A stretch of DNA of 64,000 nucleotides from Nitrospirota bacterium (GCA_040752355.1 JBFMHE010000009.1:1-64000), one strand, 5' to 3'. Positions 1 through 9,534 are shown, counted from the stretch's first letter. Made by a program: numbers and translations. Notes: generated from the sequence alone by a model not told the origin.

Positions 1-178
1 GCAACACCGCTGAACATGCCCTGGAGCGATAGTAACCCGGGAGGTTGTTTGAGCGTGAGTGGACTCAAGGTGACCACAGGGGGAGATGAAACAACCAATG
101 ATCCTATCGCCGTAAGGGCATACTGATAATCCAACGTTGCATTTGTAAAGCTCCGAGTGCGCTCCCTCTCCCGAAAGA
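1..178. other. Unassigned sequence at window edge, possibly structured RNA
   Basis: No convincing reading frame is present on either strand. The segment carries RNA-like phrases such as GGACTCAAGGTGACC followed by a purine-rich GGGGGAGATGAAACAAC stretch. This vaguely resembles domain I of bacterial group II introns, but no domain V hairpin or reverse transcriptase is visible and pgi starts immediately to the right. It may be a fragment of an element lying outside the window. The assignment is a weak impression only. Confidence 0.2.
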
Positions 179-1507
179 TTACACCCCGATCCTATTTTTA
201 CGCTGCCGGTATTTTTCGAACTCCTCTCTCTTCGCTTCATATCCCTTCTTGCCCATCATGCCGTAGGTGAGGTTCTTCCCTTCTTCCACGCCGGGCTGAT
301 CAAACGGGTTCACGCCGATGAGGGCGCCGGTAAGCGCGGTGACGACCGCAAAGAAGTGGAACAGCTGTCCCAGGTGGTAGGCATCGATCCTCGGCACGGT
401 CACGGTGATGCTCGGCCTCCCGTTCTTGGCGAGAGCGATCTCCGAGGCTTCCTGCTCGACCTTGATGAGCTCGGCGAGCGTATGGCCCGAGAGGTAATTG
501 AGCCCTTCCATCTCTTTGAAGACCGGGGGGATCCGGATGTCCGTCCCGTACTCCTCGACCGCGATGAAGACGACCACCTTGTCCTGCGGCCCCTCCATCC
601 AGAGCTGCAGCTGCGAATGCTGGTCCGTGGTCCCGGTCGAGGGATACGGCGTCAGGCCTTTTCCCTCTTTGCCGAGGCTCTCGCCCCAGAGCTGGCAGAA
701 CCACTCGGAAAAGGACTTCAGGCGGTCGGCGTAAGGGACCAGGACCGTCATGGTTCTGCCTCTCTTCGCCTGCATGAGGGAGATGCCCGAGGCGATCAGG
801 TACGCGGGGTTCTGCCGGAAATCCTCATGCGTGCACCGCGCATGAATGTCCCGCGCCCCCCTGAGCAGCTCCGCTGCATCGATGCCGACCGCTTCGGCAA
901 GCAGCAGGCCGACGGCGCTCAGGACCGAATACCGTCCCCCTACTCCCGGGGGAATGGGCAGCGACTTCAGGCCATGGTCCTGGACGATCTTCCTGAGATT
1001 CCCCTTGGCAGGATCGGTGGTAACGATGATATGCTCCTCCGGCTCGAGAGCGGCTTCCTGCAGCCGCTGCCAGAGGATCATGAACGAGGCGATCGTTTCC
1101 GCGGTGCTGCCCGACTTGGTGATGACGTTGATGACGGTCCTGCCGAGGTCGGTCATATCCAGTATGGCGGCCAGCGTCATCGGATCGACATTGTCGTAAA
1201 TGAAGACCTTCGGCGCAGCGCGCAGGTTATGAAAGGGGTGCAGGGCCTCGAGGATCGAGCGCGGCCCCAGGGCCGAGCCGCCGATCCCGAGGATAAGGAG
1301 CGTCTCGAAGCGGCCGGCGAAGCGCCCCATCTCTTTTATGGGGGCGATATCCTGACCGGGCAGGTCGAGCCACCCGAGCTCGGCATACCGCCTCGCCCGG
1401 AGCATGCCGTCGAATCTGGCGGTGTCGATCTGTCTGAAGTCGTCGGTCGTGAGCCCGTTTTCGCCGATGGAATCCCGCATCAGGTTGGAGCAGTCGATTC
1501 GGATCAT
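179..1507 (-). CDS. pgi: Glucose-6-phosphate isomerase
   Basis: Cytosolic enzyme interconverting glucose-6-phosphate and fructose-6-phosphate in glycolysis/gluconeogenesis. The 442-residue protein matches the short bacterial Pgi type. Visible family motifs are GIGGSALG (about 74-81), the phosphate-binding TKSGSTAET (130-138), GVGGRYSVLS (188-197), the catalytic Glu in GESLGKEGKG (about 276), a His in TDQHSQL (about 297) and the C-terminal FDQPGVEEGK segment with the expected lysine. The ATG at 1507 is followed at once by the normal Pgi N-terminus. It is read in the same direction as the two AtpZ/AtpI-like genes upstream but is separated from them by a 150-nt hairpin-rich gap. Its product feeds GlmS, encoded at 13.5 kb. 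Confidence 0.95.
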   Translation of the reverse strand: MIRIDCSNLMRDSIGENGLTTDDFRQIDTARFDGMLRARRYAELGWLDLPGQDIAPIKEMGRFAGRFETLLILGIGGSALGPRSILEALHPFHNLRAAPKVFIYDNVDPMTLAAILDMTDLGRTVINVITKSGSTAETIASFMILWQRLQEAALEPEEHIIVTTDPAKGNLRKIVQDHGLKSLPIPPGVGGRYSVLSAVGLLLAEAVGIDAAELLRGARDIHARCTHEDFRQNPAYLIASGISLMQAKRGRTMTVLVPYADRLKSFSEWFCQLWGESLGKEGKGLTPYPSTGTTDQHSQLQLWMEGPQDKVVVFIAVEEYGTDIRIPPVFKEMEGLNYLSGHTLAELIKVEQEASEIALAKNGRPSITVTVPRIDAYHLGQLFHFFAVVTALTGALIGVNPFDQPGVEEGKNLTYGMMGKKGYEAKREEFEKYRQRKNRIGV

Positions 1508-1566
1508 TATGGGTCTCCCTTCGAAAATGAAAATTAAAACAAGAAGCAGAAACTGAGGAGCTATTT

Positions 1567-1662
1567 AGAGCGCCTAACTGCCTAACTGAATGCGGAGAGG
1601 GAGTTGAGCGAATGTACTCTACCTTGCCCGACTCCAAGCTCGTTCATTTCGTTAGGGGCTCT
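1567..1662. repeat. Intergenic hairpin repeat, family D copy 1
   Basis: The left arm begins AGAGCGCCTAACTG and the right arm (1644-1662) ends CGTTAGGGGCTCT. The right arm is identical to 46070-46088 in copy 2. An inner imperfect hairpin lies around GGGAGTTGAGCGAATG / TTGCCCGACTCC. It lies between the AtpI-like gene and pgi. Confidence 0.6.
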
Positions 1663-2042
1663 TAACTTTTAGTTTTTAACCTTTCACCATTACGTGCTGC
1701 AACCAGCCCCTCTTTGAGAATGATGATGAAGACCACGGTCAGGCCGAGGAGCAGGCCGAAGAGGTCGATCGCTTTCAGCGCAGCGAGGACCAGGAGAAAG
1801 GCGAAGACAACGAGAAGCCTGAAGATGCTCAGGAACACGATTTTTCCCTGGGGCCTCTCGACGCCGATGAGGGCTGTCACGCTCCACGCCAGTCCCTTCA
1901 GGTTGCTTGCCGCAACGAGACCGCCGACAAGAACACCGAGGGCGAAGCGCCGGCCGCCCCAGGGAGTGAGCAGCGAGAGGAGCGCGAGCGGGATCAGGAC
2001 CAGCGCTGACTGGACGTTAACCCGTTTGATTATTGTTTCCAT
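1662..2042 (-). CDS. ATP synthase subunit I-like membrane protein
   Basis: Small integral membrane protein (126 aa) of the ATP synthase subunit I/AtpI type, thought to help c-ring assembly or Mg2+ handling for F1Fo ATP synthase. Four hydrophobic segments are visible, for example ALVLIPLALLSLL, FALGVLVGGLVAA, LVVFAFLLVLAAL and LLGLTVVFIIIL. I chose the ATG at 2042 because GGGAGGG lies 6 nt before it; a longer open frame upstream has no ribosome site. It overlaps the end of the upstream AtpZ-like gene by 26 nt, so the two are probably translationally coupled. No atpB or atpE follows; pgi does, which is unusual for this pair. Confidence 0.7.
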   Translation of the reverse strand: METIIKRVNVQSALVLIPLALLSLLTPWGGRRFALGVLVGGLVAASNLKGLAWSVTALIGVERPQGKIVFLSIFRLLVVFAFLLVLAALKAIDLFGLLLGLTVVFIIILKEGLVAARNGERLKTKS

Positions 2043-2268
2043 TGTTCCCTCCCTGCTGCTTGCGGGCCATTTTGACAAGCTCCCTGAATCCTGCAATTAT
2101 ACCGAGAATGAGAAAGACGAACGTGAGATAAGGCTCCGTTCCGAAGAGATAGTCGAGGCCGTATCCCATGGCGAGCCCGACAAAGGTCGAGACGACGAGC
2201 TGGATGCCGATGGTGCTCGCATCGAGGAGCTGCGCAAATACCGATTTTTCGGGCTTCTTTTCTTCCAT
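2017..2268 (-). CDS. AtpZ/AtpI-family protein
   Basis: Protein of 83 aa with two transmembrane helices (IGIQLVVSTFVGLAMGYGLDYLFG and TFVFLILGIIAGFRELVKMA). This is the typical AtpZ/ATP synthase protein I architecture with the GYxLDxLFGT...GxxxGF pattern. In the family it acts beside Fo in the inner membrane. I favour the ATG at 2268 (MEEKKPEKS) because homologous proteins begin with a short charged tail; an upstream ATG at 2364 would add an atypical 32-residue stretch. The ribosome site is weak. It overlaps the downstream AtpI-like gene. Confidence 0.7.
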   Translation of the reverse strand: MEEKKPEKSVFAQLLDASTIGIQLVVSTFVGLAMGYGLDYLFGTEPYLTFVFLILGIIAGFRELVKMARKQQGGNNGNNNQTG

Positions 2269-2404
2269 CGGTTGTGTCAGAGGCTCTGATAAAAGAATTT
2301 GATAATTACTATAATTGTAACGGATTTGCCGAAAAAAAATAGCGGGGATTGCAGGACGCCTCACCTGTATCGGCCGGCACCGGGATGGCGCCGGACGATA
2401 CGGA

Positions 2405-3703
2405 TCACTTCCTGAACCCGCTCAGTGTTTTATAGGCGGCGCTGATCGTTTTTTCGATATCAGCCGCGGTATGGGCGAGCGAAATGAACCCCGCCTCGAA
2501 CTGCGAGGGCGCCAGGTTGACCCCCTGCTCGAGCATCGCCCTGAAGAAGCGGGAGAAGAGGGCCGTATCCGCGGTCTTGGCGGTCTCGTAATCGACCACC
2601 TCCCGGTCGGTAAAATAGGTGCAGAACATGGTGCCCGCGCGGTAGAACCTCGCCGCAACCCCTGCCCTGGCCGCAGCATCTTTCAGCCCTTCTTCGAGGC
2701 GCTGCATCGTTTTTTCGAGCGTCTTGTAAGTCCCCCGCTTCGAGAGTATCTTCAAGGTCTCTATGCCCGCGGTCATCGCCAGGGGATTCCCCGAAAGCGT
2801 ACCGGCCTGGTAGACCGGCCCTTCTGGAGAGATGATGGACATGATCTCCTTCCTGCCGCCGTAGGCGCCGACCGGCAGCCCGCCGCCGATCACCTTGCCG
2901 AGGCAGGTCAGGTCAGGGGTTATCCCGTAGTGCGCCTGGGCGCCGCCGTAGGCGACCCTGAACCCTGTCATCACTTCGTCGAAGATGAGGACAATGCCGT
3001 ACTTCTCCGTCTCGGTCCGGAGCGTTTCGAGAAAGCCCGGACGGGGGAGCACGCAGCCGATATTGCCCACCACCGGCTCGACAATGACACAGGCTATCTC
3101 CTTTCCCGCCTTCCCGAGCATCTCCTTGAACGCGTCGATGTCGTTATAGGGAAGCGTTATCGTATTCTCAGCATACGAGGCCGGCACACCCGGGCTGTCG
3201 GGGAGCCCGAAGGTGGCAGCGCCGGACCCCGCTTTGACGAGCAGGCCGTCGGCATGGCCGTGATAGCAGCCCTCGAACTTGATGATCTTGTCCCGCCGGG
3301 TGAACCCGCGGGCTGCGCGTATGGCACTCATAGTCGCCTCGGTTCCCGAATTGACCATGCGGATCTTCTCGATCGAAGGATACGCCTTCATCACCATATG
3401 GGCGAGCTCTACCTCGAGGGGTGTCGGCGCGCCGAAGCTCGTCCCGTTCTCCGCAGCCTTCTTGAGCGCCTTGACGACCGCAGGATGGGCGTGCCCCACG
3501 ATCATGGGACCCCAGGAGAGGACATAATCGATAAAGGCGTTTCCGTCCACATCGTAAATCTTGGAACCTTTCGCCTTTTTTATGAAAAGCGGCGAGCCCC
3601 CCACTGCCTTGAACGCCCGCACCGGGCTGTTCACCCCTCCGGGCATCACTGCCTGCGCCTTCTGAAAGAGCATCTTCGACCTGGACTGTTTCATCATCTT
3701 CAT
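2405..3703 (-). CDS. hemL: Glutamate-1-semialdehyde 2,1-aminomutase
   Basis: PLP enzyme converting glutamate-1-semialdehyde to 5-aminolevulinate in the C5 route to heme. This fits an organism that needs heme for the decaheme cytochromes at 21-25 kb. Hallmarks are [10 protein letters not shown] near the N-terminus, the [15 protein letters not shown] cofactor segment, [14 protein letters not shown], and the PLP-lysine context [17 protein letters not shown]. The start is ambiguous: ATGs occur at 3709, 3703 and 3694, with AGAGGG just ahead, and 3703 has the best spacing (6 nt). An ATG at 3739 exists but would prefix residues unlike the family. A triple CCTCTGG repeat lies directly upstream. Confidence 0.95.
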   Translation of the reverse strand: MKMMKQSRSKMLFQKAQAVMPGGVNSPVRAFKAVGGSPLFIKKAKGSKIYDVDGNAFIDYVLSWGPMIVGHAHPAVVKALKKAAENGTSFGAPTPLEVELAHMVMKAYPSIEKIRMVNSGTEATMSAIRAARGFTRRDKIIKFEGCYHGHADGLLVKAGSGAATFGLPDSPGVPASYAENTITLPYNDIDAFKEMLGKAGKEIACVIVEPVVGNIGCVLPRPGFLETLRTETEKYGIVLIFDEVMTGFRVAYGGAQAHYGITPDLTCLGKVIGGGLPVGAYGGRKEIMSIISPEGPVYQAGTLSGNPLAMTAGIETLKILSKRGTYKTLEKTMQRLEEGLKDAAARAGVAARFYRAGTMFCTYFTDREVVDYETAKTADTALFSRFFRAMLEQGVNLAPSQFEAGFISLAHTAADIEKTISAAYKTLSGFRK

Positions 3704-3884
3704 CTTCATCCCTCTGGCCTCTGGCCTCTGGAAATTCAATAGTTTTCACTGAATGTAGCATAAGTTTCGACGGCATGTCAAAAACTGCCGCGTACTTAAT
3801 TATACTCTCTTGCAGCGCCTCTTTTATTGACAAGGGGACGGTAAAAAAATTAAAGTGGTGGATTCACCCCCGGAGGAGCACGCA

Positions 3885-4676
3885 ATGGAACCGCTACCCT
3901 TCAAAAACGGGATATACATAACGGAGCCGGGCAAGGCGTCGCCCCTGGCGAAGGCGCTGCCCTCCGCAAGCTTCTACCGGAGAATGGCGGGGATCGTCCT
4001 CAGGTCGAGCAGGCTGGCGAAGCGCGGGCAGTACAAGACCCCCGAGTGGGCGGAGAGCAGCCGCGCCATCCTCGATGCCCTCGAAGCGTCGGGCGTCGTC
4101 TTCGAGATAACCGGTGCCGGGCATGTGGCCGGCCTCGCGGAGCCCTGCGTATTCATCGCCAATCACATGAGCACCCTCGAAACCTTTGTCCTGCCCTGCA
4201 TCATCGCCCCTTTCCGGGAAGTGACCTTCGTGGTGAAGCAGAGCCTCATCGATTACCCCGTCTTCAGGCATGTGATGCGCTCGCGGGACCCGGTCGTGGT
4301 CGGCAGGACGAATCCCCGCGAAGATCTAAAGGCGGTGCTGGAGGGAGGGACCGAACGGCTGCATGCCGGCAGATCGGTCATCATCTTTCCGCAGACGACC
4401 CGGACAGCGGACTTCGACGCCGCGGCCTTCAACACCATCGGGATCAAGCTCGCCAGGAAAGCGGATGTCCCGGCAGTCCCCATCGCGCTCAAGACCGATG
4501 CCTGGGGCAACGGGAAGCATATCAGGGATTTCGGCAGGATCGACCCTTCGAAAAAGGTCTGGTTCTCTTTCGGCGAGCCGCTCCGGGTTGCGGACCGGGG
4601 GACCGGGGAGCATCAGGCGATCATCGCATTCATCGAGAGCAGGCTGCGGGAGTGGACTCGGCAGCCCCGCCCCTGA
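3885..4676 (+). CDS. PlsC-like 1-acyl-glycerol-3-phosphate acyltransferase family protein
   Basis: Protein of 263 aa with the glycerolipid acyltransferase fold. The catalytic box reads NHMSTLE (HX4E rather than the usual HX4D), and the substrate box reads FPQTTRT where FPEGTRS is typical. VPIALKTDAWGNG is also visible. In the family it transfers an acyl chain to a glycerophospholipid intermediate at the inner membrane. The ATG at 3885 has GGAGGAG 6 nt upstream; an in-frame GTG at 3855 has none. It is divergent from hemL and has no obvious operon partner. The altered motifs leave substrate and even activity uncertain. Confidence 0.75.
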   Translation: MEPLPFKNGIYITEPGKASPLAKALPSASFYRRMAGIVLRSSRLAKRGQYKTPEWAESSRAILDALEASGVVFEITGAGHVAGLAEPCVFIANHMSTLETFVLPCIIAPFREVTFVVKQSLIDYPVFRHVMRSRDPVVVGRTNPREDLKAVLEGGTERLHAGRSVIIFPQTTRTADFDAAAFNTIGIKLARKADVPAVPIALKTDAWGNGKHIRDFGRIDPSKKVWFSFGEPLRVADRGTGEHQAIIAFIESRLREWTRQPRP

Positions 4677-4682
4677 CGCCGC

Positions 4683-6191
4683 TCAGCGCAGCGCGCCTCC
4701 CCCCATCTCGGCCTCATAGAATTGATAGGTGTTCCGCCCCCGCTGCTTGGCATGGTACATCGCTATGTCGGCCCGCTTCAGAAGGGTCTCGGCATCCTCG
4801 CCGTCTTCCGGGTAGAGACTCAGGCCGATGCTGGCCGTGACGCGGAGCACCCGGTCCTCGATGGCAAAAGGCTCCTGGAACACGGCGAGCAGTTTTCCGG
4901 CCACCACGAACGCGTCCTCGGCGCACTGGATCTCCGTAAGCACCATGATGAACTCGTCGCCGCCGATTCGGGCTACCATATCCGATTTCCGTGTGCAGCA
5001 TTTGAGCCTGCCGGCGACCTCCTTCAGCAGCTGGTCACCGACGGCGTGCCCCAGGGAGTCATTAATAGCCTTGAACCCGTCGAGGTCGAGGAACATCACG
5101 GTCAGCATCGCGTGCGTGCGGCCGGCCTGGTGCAGGGCGCTGTTGAGGCATTCCATGAAGAGCACCCTGTTCGGGAGATCGGTGAGCAGGTCGTGGTTCG
5201 CCTGGTAGGTGATCGCCTCCTCCATCCTTTTGCGCTCGGTGATGTCGACGAGACTCTCGATGAGGTACTTCCTGCCGTGGAGCATCACCGGGACGACCGT
5301 CTTCAGGATGGGAACTTTTTCACCGTCCGCTCGCAGCAATACCCGCTCCGCATTGTCGACGGTGCGGCCCCTGTCGGTAATGGGGCACTCGCCCGCCTGG
5401 GTGGGACAGACGAACTGGTGACAGATATTCCCGATGATCTCCTCCTTGGCGAGGCCGATGGCCCTGACCGCCACGGGATTCGCCTCGACGATGCGATGTG
5501 TTTCCGCATCGATGATCAGGATGCCGGTCTGGATCGCATCCATGACGGTCTTGAGGTACTGTTCGCTCTCCCGCAGCGCGGCGACATGCATGGAGTTCTT
5601 GATCGCCACGGCAGCATGGTTGCCGATGTTCTGGTAGAGCGATATCTCCTCGCCGGTAAAGACGCGGCGATTACGGATATGGCCGACGAGCACGCCGAAG
5701 ACCTCTTCCTCGATCATCATGGGCACGCCGATAGCGGAAGTAATGTCCCTCTCTCTCACCACCGAGGGCACTTCGAAGCGGGTCTCTGTCCTGAAATCGA
5801 GGACCGTACCGGGCTGCCGGGTTTTGGCCACATACGAGGCCAGCCCCTCCCCCTCGACAACGAAGAAGCTGCCGATCAGGGACTCGGGATAGCCGAGCGT
5901 GTCCTCGATCACGAGCCGGGTCCCGTCTTCGGAGAGGATCATCAGGGTGGAATAATCGAGGGCGAGCAGCTCCTTCGCGATGCCGACCACCTTCCGGTAG
6001 AGCCGCTTCAGGTCGGTGGTGGTGGTGATCTCCCTGGACACGAAGAGCAGCCGCTTGAGGGTCCCTGTCTGCCGCTCTATCACCTCGTTCAGGACAGGGC
6101 CGGGCACCGGCTTCCTCAGTTCGTTGAGCAGCTCACGAAGCTCGACGAGCTCGCGGATGAGCTGTTCTCTCGATTTGTCCTCGTCTCTCAT
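4683..6191 (-). CDS. GAF-PAS-GGDEF diguanylate cyclase
   Basis: Cytoplasmic sensor that probably makes cyclic di-GMP. Order in 502 aa: an N-terminal helical segment (about 1-45), a GAF domain (about 50-200), a PAS domain (about 208-320) and a GGDEF domain (about 330-495). The active-site motif is intact (GGDEF at 410-414). An allosteric inhibition site RxxD (RKSD, 401-404) lies exactly five residues before it, so product feedback is expected. The PAS domain holds a cysteine-rich CHQFVCPTQAGECP stretch (257-270) that could bind metal or sense redox. No transmembrane helix is seen. It ends just past the convergent PlsC-like gene. The signal sensed is unknown. Confidence 0.92.
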   Translation of the reverse strand: MRDEDKSREQLIRELVELRELLNELRKPVPGPVLNEVIERQTGTLKRLLFVSREITTTTDLKRLYRKVVGIAKELLALDYSTLMILSEDGTRLVIEDTLGYPESLIGSFFVVEGEGLASYVAKTRQPGTVLDFRTETRFEVPSVVRERDITSAIGVPMMIEEEVFGVLVGHIRNRRVFTGEEISLYQNIGNHAAVAIKNSMHVAALRESEQYLKTVMDAIQTGILIIDAETHRIVEANPVAVRAIGLAKEEIIGNICHQFVCPTQAGECPITDRGRTVDNAERVLLRADGEKVPILKTVVPVMLHGRKYLIESLVDITERKRMEEAITYQANHDLLTDLPNRVLFMECLNSALHQAGRTHAMLTVMFLDLDGFKAINDSLGHAVGDQLLKEVAGRLKCCTRKSDMVARIGGDEFIMVLTEIQCAEDAFVVAGKLLAVFQEPFAIEDRVLRVTASIGLSLYPEDGEDAETLLKRADIAMYHAKQRGRNTYQFYEAEMGGGALR

Positions 6192-6229
6192 AAGCGCTCC
6201 CGTGCCGGCAGGCGCACCTCTTCATTGTT

Positions 6230-8359
6230 TTACCGCTTGAGCGAAAGAGAGATCCTCTTTCTTTCACTATCGACGCCCAGCACCGTTACTTTAACCTTCT
6301 GGTGCACCGTAACCACCTCGGCGGGATTCCGCACAAACCGGCCGGCGAGCTCGCTGATATGCACCAGGCCGTCCTGGTGCACGCCGATATCGACGAACAC
6401 GCCGAAAGCGGTGATGTTCGTCACTATCCCGGGCAGCTTCATGCCGGGCTGTACGTCCTCGATCTTTTCGATCCCGTCTGCGAACGCGAACGCTTCGAAC
6501 CGCTCGCGCGGGTCGCGGCCCGGCTTCGCGAGCTCGGCCATGATATCGTTCAGCGTGGGCATGCCCACCGTATCGGTGACGTACCGCGCGAGGTCGATGC
6601 GCTTCCTCAGTTCGTCGTCGCACATCAGATCGAGCACCGAACAACCGGCGTCATCCGCCATGGTATCCACGATCGGGTAGCTCTCGGGATGGACGGCGCT
6701 GGCATCGAGGGGATGCTCACCATCCCTGATGCGCAGGAACCCCGCAGCCTGCTCGAAGGTCTTCGACCCCAGGCGGGGGATGTTCTTCAGTTCCTCCCGC
6801 GAGCGGAAAGGCCCGTGCTCGTTCCGGTATGCCACGATAGTGCCGGCGAGCTGCGGCCCCAATCCCGAGACATAGGCGAGGAGCTGTTTGCTCGCGGTAT
6901 TCACCTCCACGCCGACCTTGTTCACGCAGCTGGTCACCACGTCATCGAGGCTGCGCTTGAGAGCGCCCTGATCGACATCATGCTGATACTGTCCTACCCC
7001 GATGGATTTCGGATCGATCTTCACCAGTTCCGCGAGGGGGTCCATGAGCCTTCTGCCGATCGATACCGCCCCGCGTACCGTCACATCGTGCTCGGGGAAT
7101 TCCTCCCGGGCGGCTTCAGAGGCCGAATAGATCGAGGCGCCGCTCTCGTTGACCATGACGATGGTGAGACTCTTCGGCAGAGCGAGCCCCCTGATGAAGG
7201 TCTCGGTCTCTCTTCCCGCGGTGCCGTTTCCTATCGCAATCGCCCCGATGCCGAACCGTTCGCATGCCTTCTTCACCGCGGCCGCAGCCGCTGCCCTCTC
7301 CCGCTCCGACTGGTGGGGATATATGGTTTCGTTGTGCAGCAATTTCCCCTGCCGGTCGAGGCATACCATTTTGCAGCCGGTGCGAAAGCCGGGATCCAGG
7401 GCGAGCACGCTTCTCTGCCCCAGGGGGGGAGCAAGGAGAAGCTGCCGGAGATTTTCGGCGAAGACCCTGACCGCCTCCTCATCGGCGCGCTCTTTTGTCG
7501 CAAGGCGCATCTCGGTCTCGATGGACAGCGAAAGGAGCCTCTTGTAACCGTCATGCACCGCCGCCCTCACCTGCTGTGCGGAAGCCCCCCCGCCTTTCAC
7601 AAACACTGCCTCAAGCAGCGGTACCGCGTCCTCCTCAGGCGGCACGATCCGGAGCATGAGAACGCCCTCGCTCTCTCCGCGCCGCATAGCGAGGACCCGG
7701 TGCGAGGGCGCCTTTGCAACCGGCTCTTCCCACTCGAAATAATCCTTGTACTTGACGCCTTCCCCCTCTTTGCCGGCGATCACCCTTGACCTGAAGACGC
7801 CTTTCGCTGCATAGAGATCACGCATCGCTGCACGGGCATGCCGGTCCTCGCTCACCCGCTCGGCAATGATGTCCCGCGCGCCGGCGAGGGCCTCCTCTGC
7901 CGTCCCGACGCCCTTTCCGGCATCGATGAACGCAGCAGCCTCTGCTGCGGGGTCCCGCTCATCCTGGGCTAAGATGATCCCGGCAAGGGGCTCCAGCCCT
8001 TTCTCCCTGGCGATGGCAGCACGGGTGCGGCGCTTCGGCCGGTACGGCAGATAGATATCCTCGAGATCGACCATGGTCGCGGCGGCCCCGATCCTCTCCC
8101 GCAATTCATCGGTGAGCAGCCCGCGCCCTTCGAGGGAGGCAAGGATCGCCGCGCGCCGCTTATCCAGCTCTTCGAGCTGGACGAGCCGGTCGCGGACGGC
8201 GGCGATAACCACCTCATCCAGGCTGCCCGTCGCCTCTTTCCGGTAGCGCGCTATAAAGGGCACGGTGGCGCCCTCCCCGAGCAGCGCCGCTGCCGCCTTT
8301 ACCTGCTTCGGCGCAAGCGTTCGCTCGTGTGCGATCTTTGCAATATGTGCCTCGTTCAT
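6230..8359 (-). CDS. tex: Tex-family S1 RNA-binding protein
   Basis: Nucleic-acid-binding transcription accessory protein (709 aa). Visible regions are the Tex N-terminal helical domain with VPFIARYRKEATGSLDE (about 33-48), the YqgF-like RNase H fold with LALDPGFRTGCK (about 325-337), helix-hairpin-helix repeats with LGPQLAGTIVAYRNEHGPF (about 510-530), and a C-terminal S1 domain (GMKLPGIVTNITAFGVFVDIG...LVHISELAG). The ATG at 8359 has AAGGA at good spacing; an ATG 39 nt upstream lacks one. It stands alone, downstream of nothing obvious. Confidence 0.95.
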   Translation of the reverse strand: MNEAHIAKIAHERTLAPKQVKAAAALLGEGATVPFIARYRKEATGSLDEVVIAAVRDRLVQLEELDKRRAAILASLEGRGLLTDELRERIGAAATMVDLEDIYLPYRPKRRTRAAIAREKGLEPLAGIILAQDERDPAAEAAAFIDAGKGVGTAEEALAGARDIIAERVSEDRHARAAMRDLYAAKGVFRSRVIAGKEGEGVKYKDYFEWEEPVAKAPSHRVLAMRRGESEGVLMLRIVPPEEDAVPLLEAVFVKGGGASAQQVRAAVHDGYKRLLSLSIETEMRLATKERADEEAVRVFAENLRQLLLAPPLGQRSVLALDPGFRTGCKMVCLDRQGKLLHNETIYPHQSERERAAAAAAVKKACERFGIGAIAIGNGTAGRETETFIRGLALPKSLTIVMVNESGASIYSASEAAREEFPEHDVTVRGAVSIGRRLMDPLAELVKIDPKSIGVGQYQHDVDQGALKRSLDDVVTSCVNKVGVEVNTASKQLLAYVSGLGPQLAGTIVAYRNEHGPFRSREELKNIPRLGSKTFEQAAGFLRIRDGEHPLDASAVHPESYPIVDTMADDAGCSVLDLMCDDELRKRIDLARYVTDTVGMPTLNDIMAELAKPGRDPRERFEAFAFADGIEKIEDVQPGMKLPGIVTNITAFGVFVDIGVHQDGLVHISELAGRFVRNPAEVVTVHQKVKVTVLGVDSERKRISLSLKR

Positions 8360-8398
8360 AGGTTCCTTCACACCGTTCTCGTGCAGAATTGCATACAC

Positions 8399-8563
8399 GT
8401 AAAGGGAGGTAGATTACCAGAAGAAACGCAGGGGAGTAAAGGGCGGGGGGAGAAACAGGGGAACGGAGGGCGATAGTCCCGCAGCAGGCGCTGCCGCATC
8501 GCCGGCCCTGTACGTTGTGTCCGGCAGATTTTTTCGCTAGAATTCATATCATGCACTGCCGGC
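8399..8563. other. Divergent intergenic region, tex / M28 peptidase
   Basis: 165 nt between divergent genes. I see no convincing promoter pair, repeat or RNA. Confidence 0.3.
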
Positions 8564-9445
8564 ATGCGGGATAAGCAAACCTTGAGCGCTACCCTACAGC
8601 ATCTCTCTGCTACGGTTCACCACCTGGCCCATACCATCGGCACGCGGAGTTATCGCGAGGTCGAGAAGCTGAACAGGACCGCCGATTATATAGAGGCGAC
8701 CTTCCGTTCTTATGATCTCGTGGCAGAGAGGCAGGCCTTCACGTATCAAGGGAACACCTATTACAATGTGATCACGTCGGTGCGGGGCGCCGGCTCCGCA
8801 CCCGGCGGGGACCTCGTCATCGGCGCGCATTACGATACCGTTGCAGGGACGCCCGGCGCCGACGACAACGCGAGCGGCGTTGCGGGCCTGCTCGAATTGG
8901 CGCGGCTTGCCGCCGCAGAGCCGCTGCGGAGGACGGTACAGTTCGCCGCCTTCACCCTGGAAGAGCCCCCGGCCTTCATGACGAGCAGGATGGGAAGCTA
9001 TGTCTACGCCGGAAGCCTTAGAGAAAAAGAGAGGGATGTCTACGGAATGATCTCCCTCGAGATGCTCGGCTACTATACCGACGCCCGGGGCTCCCAGCTG
9101 TACCCGCTCCCGCTCCTGCAGTGGCGGTACCCCGACCGCGGCAACTTCATCGCCTTCGTGGGAAATACCACGTCCCGCCCGTTTACGCTCGAAGTAAAGA
9201 GCGCCTTGAACGCGGTCTCGCCCTTTCCCGTCGAGTCGCTCAATGCATCGCCCCTTATCCCCGGGATCAGTTTTTCGGACCACTGCAGTTTCTGGAGATG
9301 CGGCTATCCCGCCTTCATGATCACCGATACCGCCTTCTTCAGGAATCCGCACTACCACGGGCCGGGCGACACCCCCGAAACCCTCGACTACGAACGGATG
9401 TCCCGGCTTGTCGAAGCCCTCTCCCGTGCGCTCCGCATGCTGTAG
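8564..9445 (+). CDS. M28-family zinc metallopeptidase
   Basis: Aminopeptidase-like protein of 293 aa. The cocatalytic two-zinc site is visible as HYDTVAGTPGADDNASG (about 88-104), an EE pair (TLEEPPAF), the SDHCSFW segment and the final histidine in HYHGPGDTPETLDY. The family removes N-terminal amino acids from peptides, or in some members cyclises glutaminyl termini. There is no signal peptide at the ATG used, so it is predicted cytosolic; the start is uncertain because no Shine-Dalgarno sequence is clear. The phosphorylase gene begins 89 nt downstream on the same strand. Confidence 0.85.
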   Translation: MRDKQTLSATLQHLSATVHHLAHTIGTRSYREVEKLNRTADYIEATFRSYDLVAERQAFTYQGNTYYNVITSVRGAGSAPGGDLVIGAHYDTVAGTPGADDNASGVAGLLELARLAAAEPLRRTVQFAAFTLEEPPAFMTSRMGSYVYAGSLREKERDVYGMISLEMLGYYTDARGSQLYPLPLLQWRYPDRGNFIAFVGNTTSRPFTLEVKSALNAVSPFPVESLNASPLIPGISFSDHCSFWRCGYPAFMITDTAFFRNPHYHGPGDTPETLDYERMSRLVEALSRALRML

Positions 9446-9534
9446 CCCCTGCACTCCGAGGGGAAGCCGACTGCTCGCTCTTCCGTGCGTACCAAGCCTT
9501 GCGCTCCTCTTCTCCCATGACCTACAATAAAGCC

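Noticed and set aside
4722-6680. 652-codon plus-strand frame over the GGDEF gene
   Set aside because: Shadow frame; the GGDEF protein on the other strand has intact GAF, PAS and GGDEF motifs.
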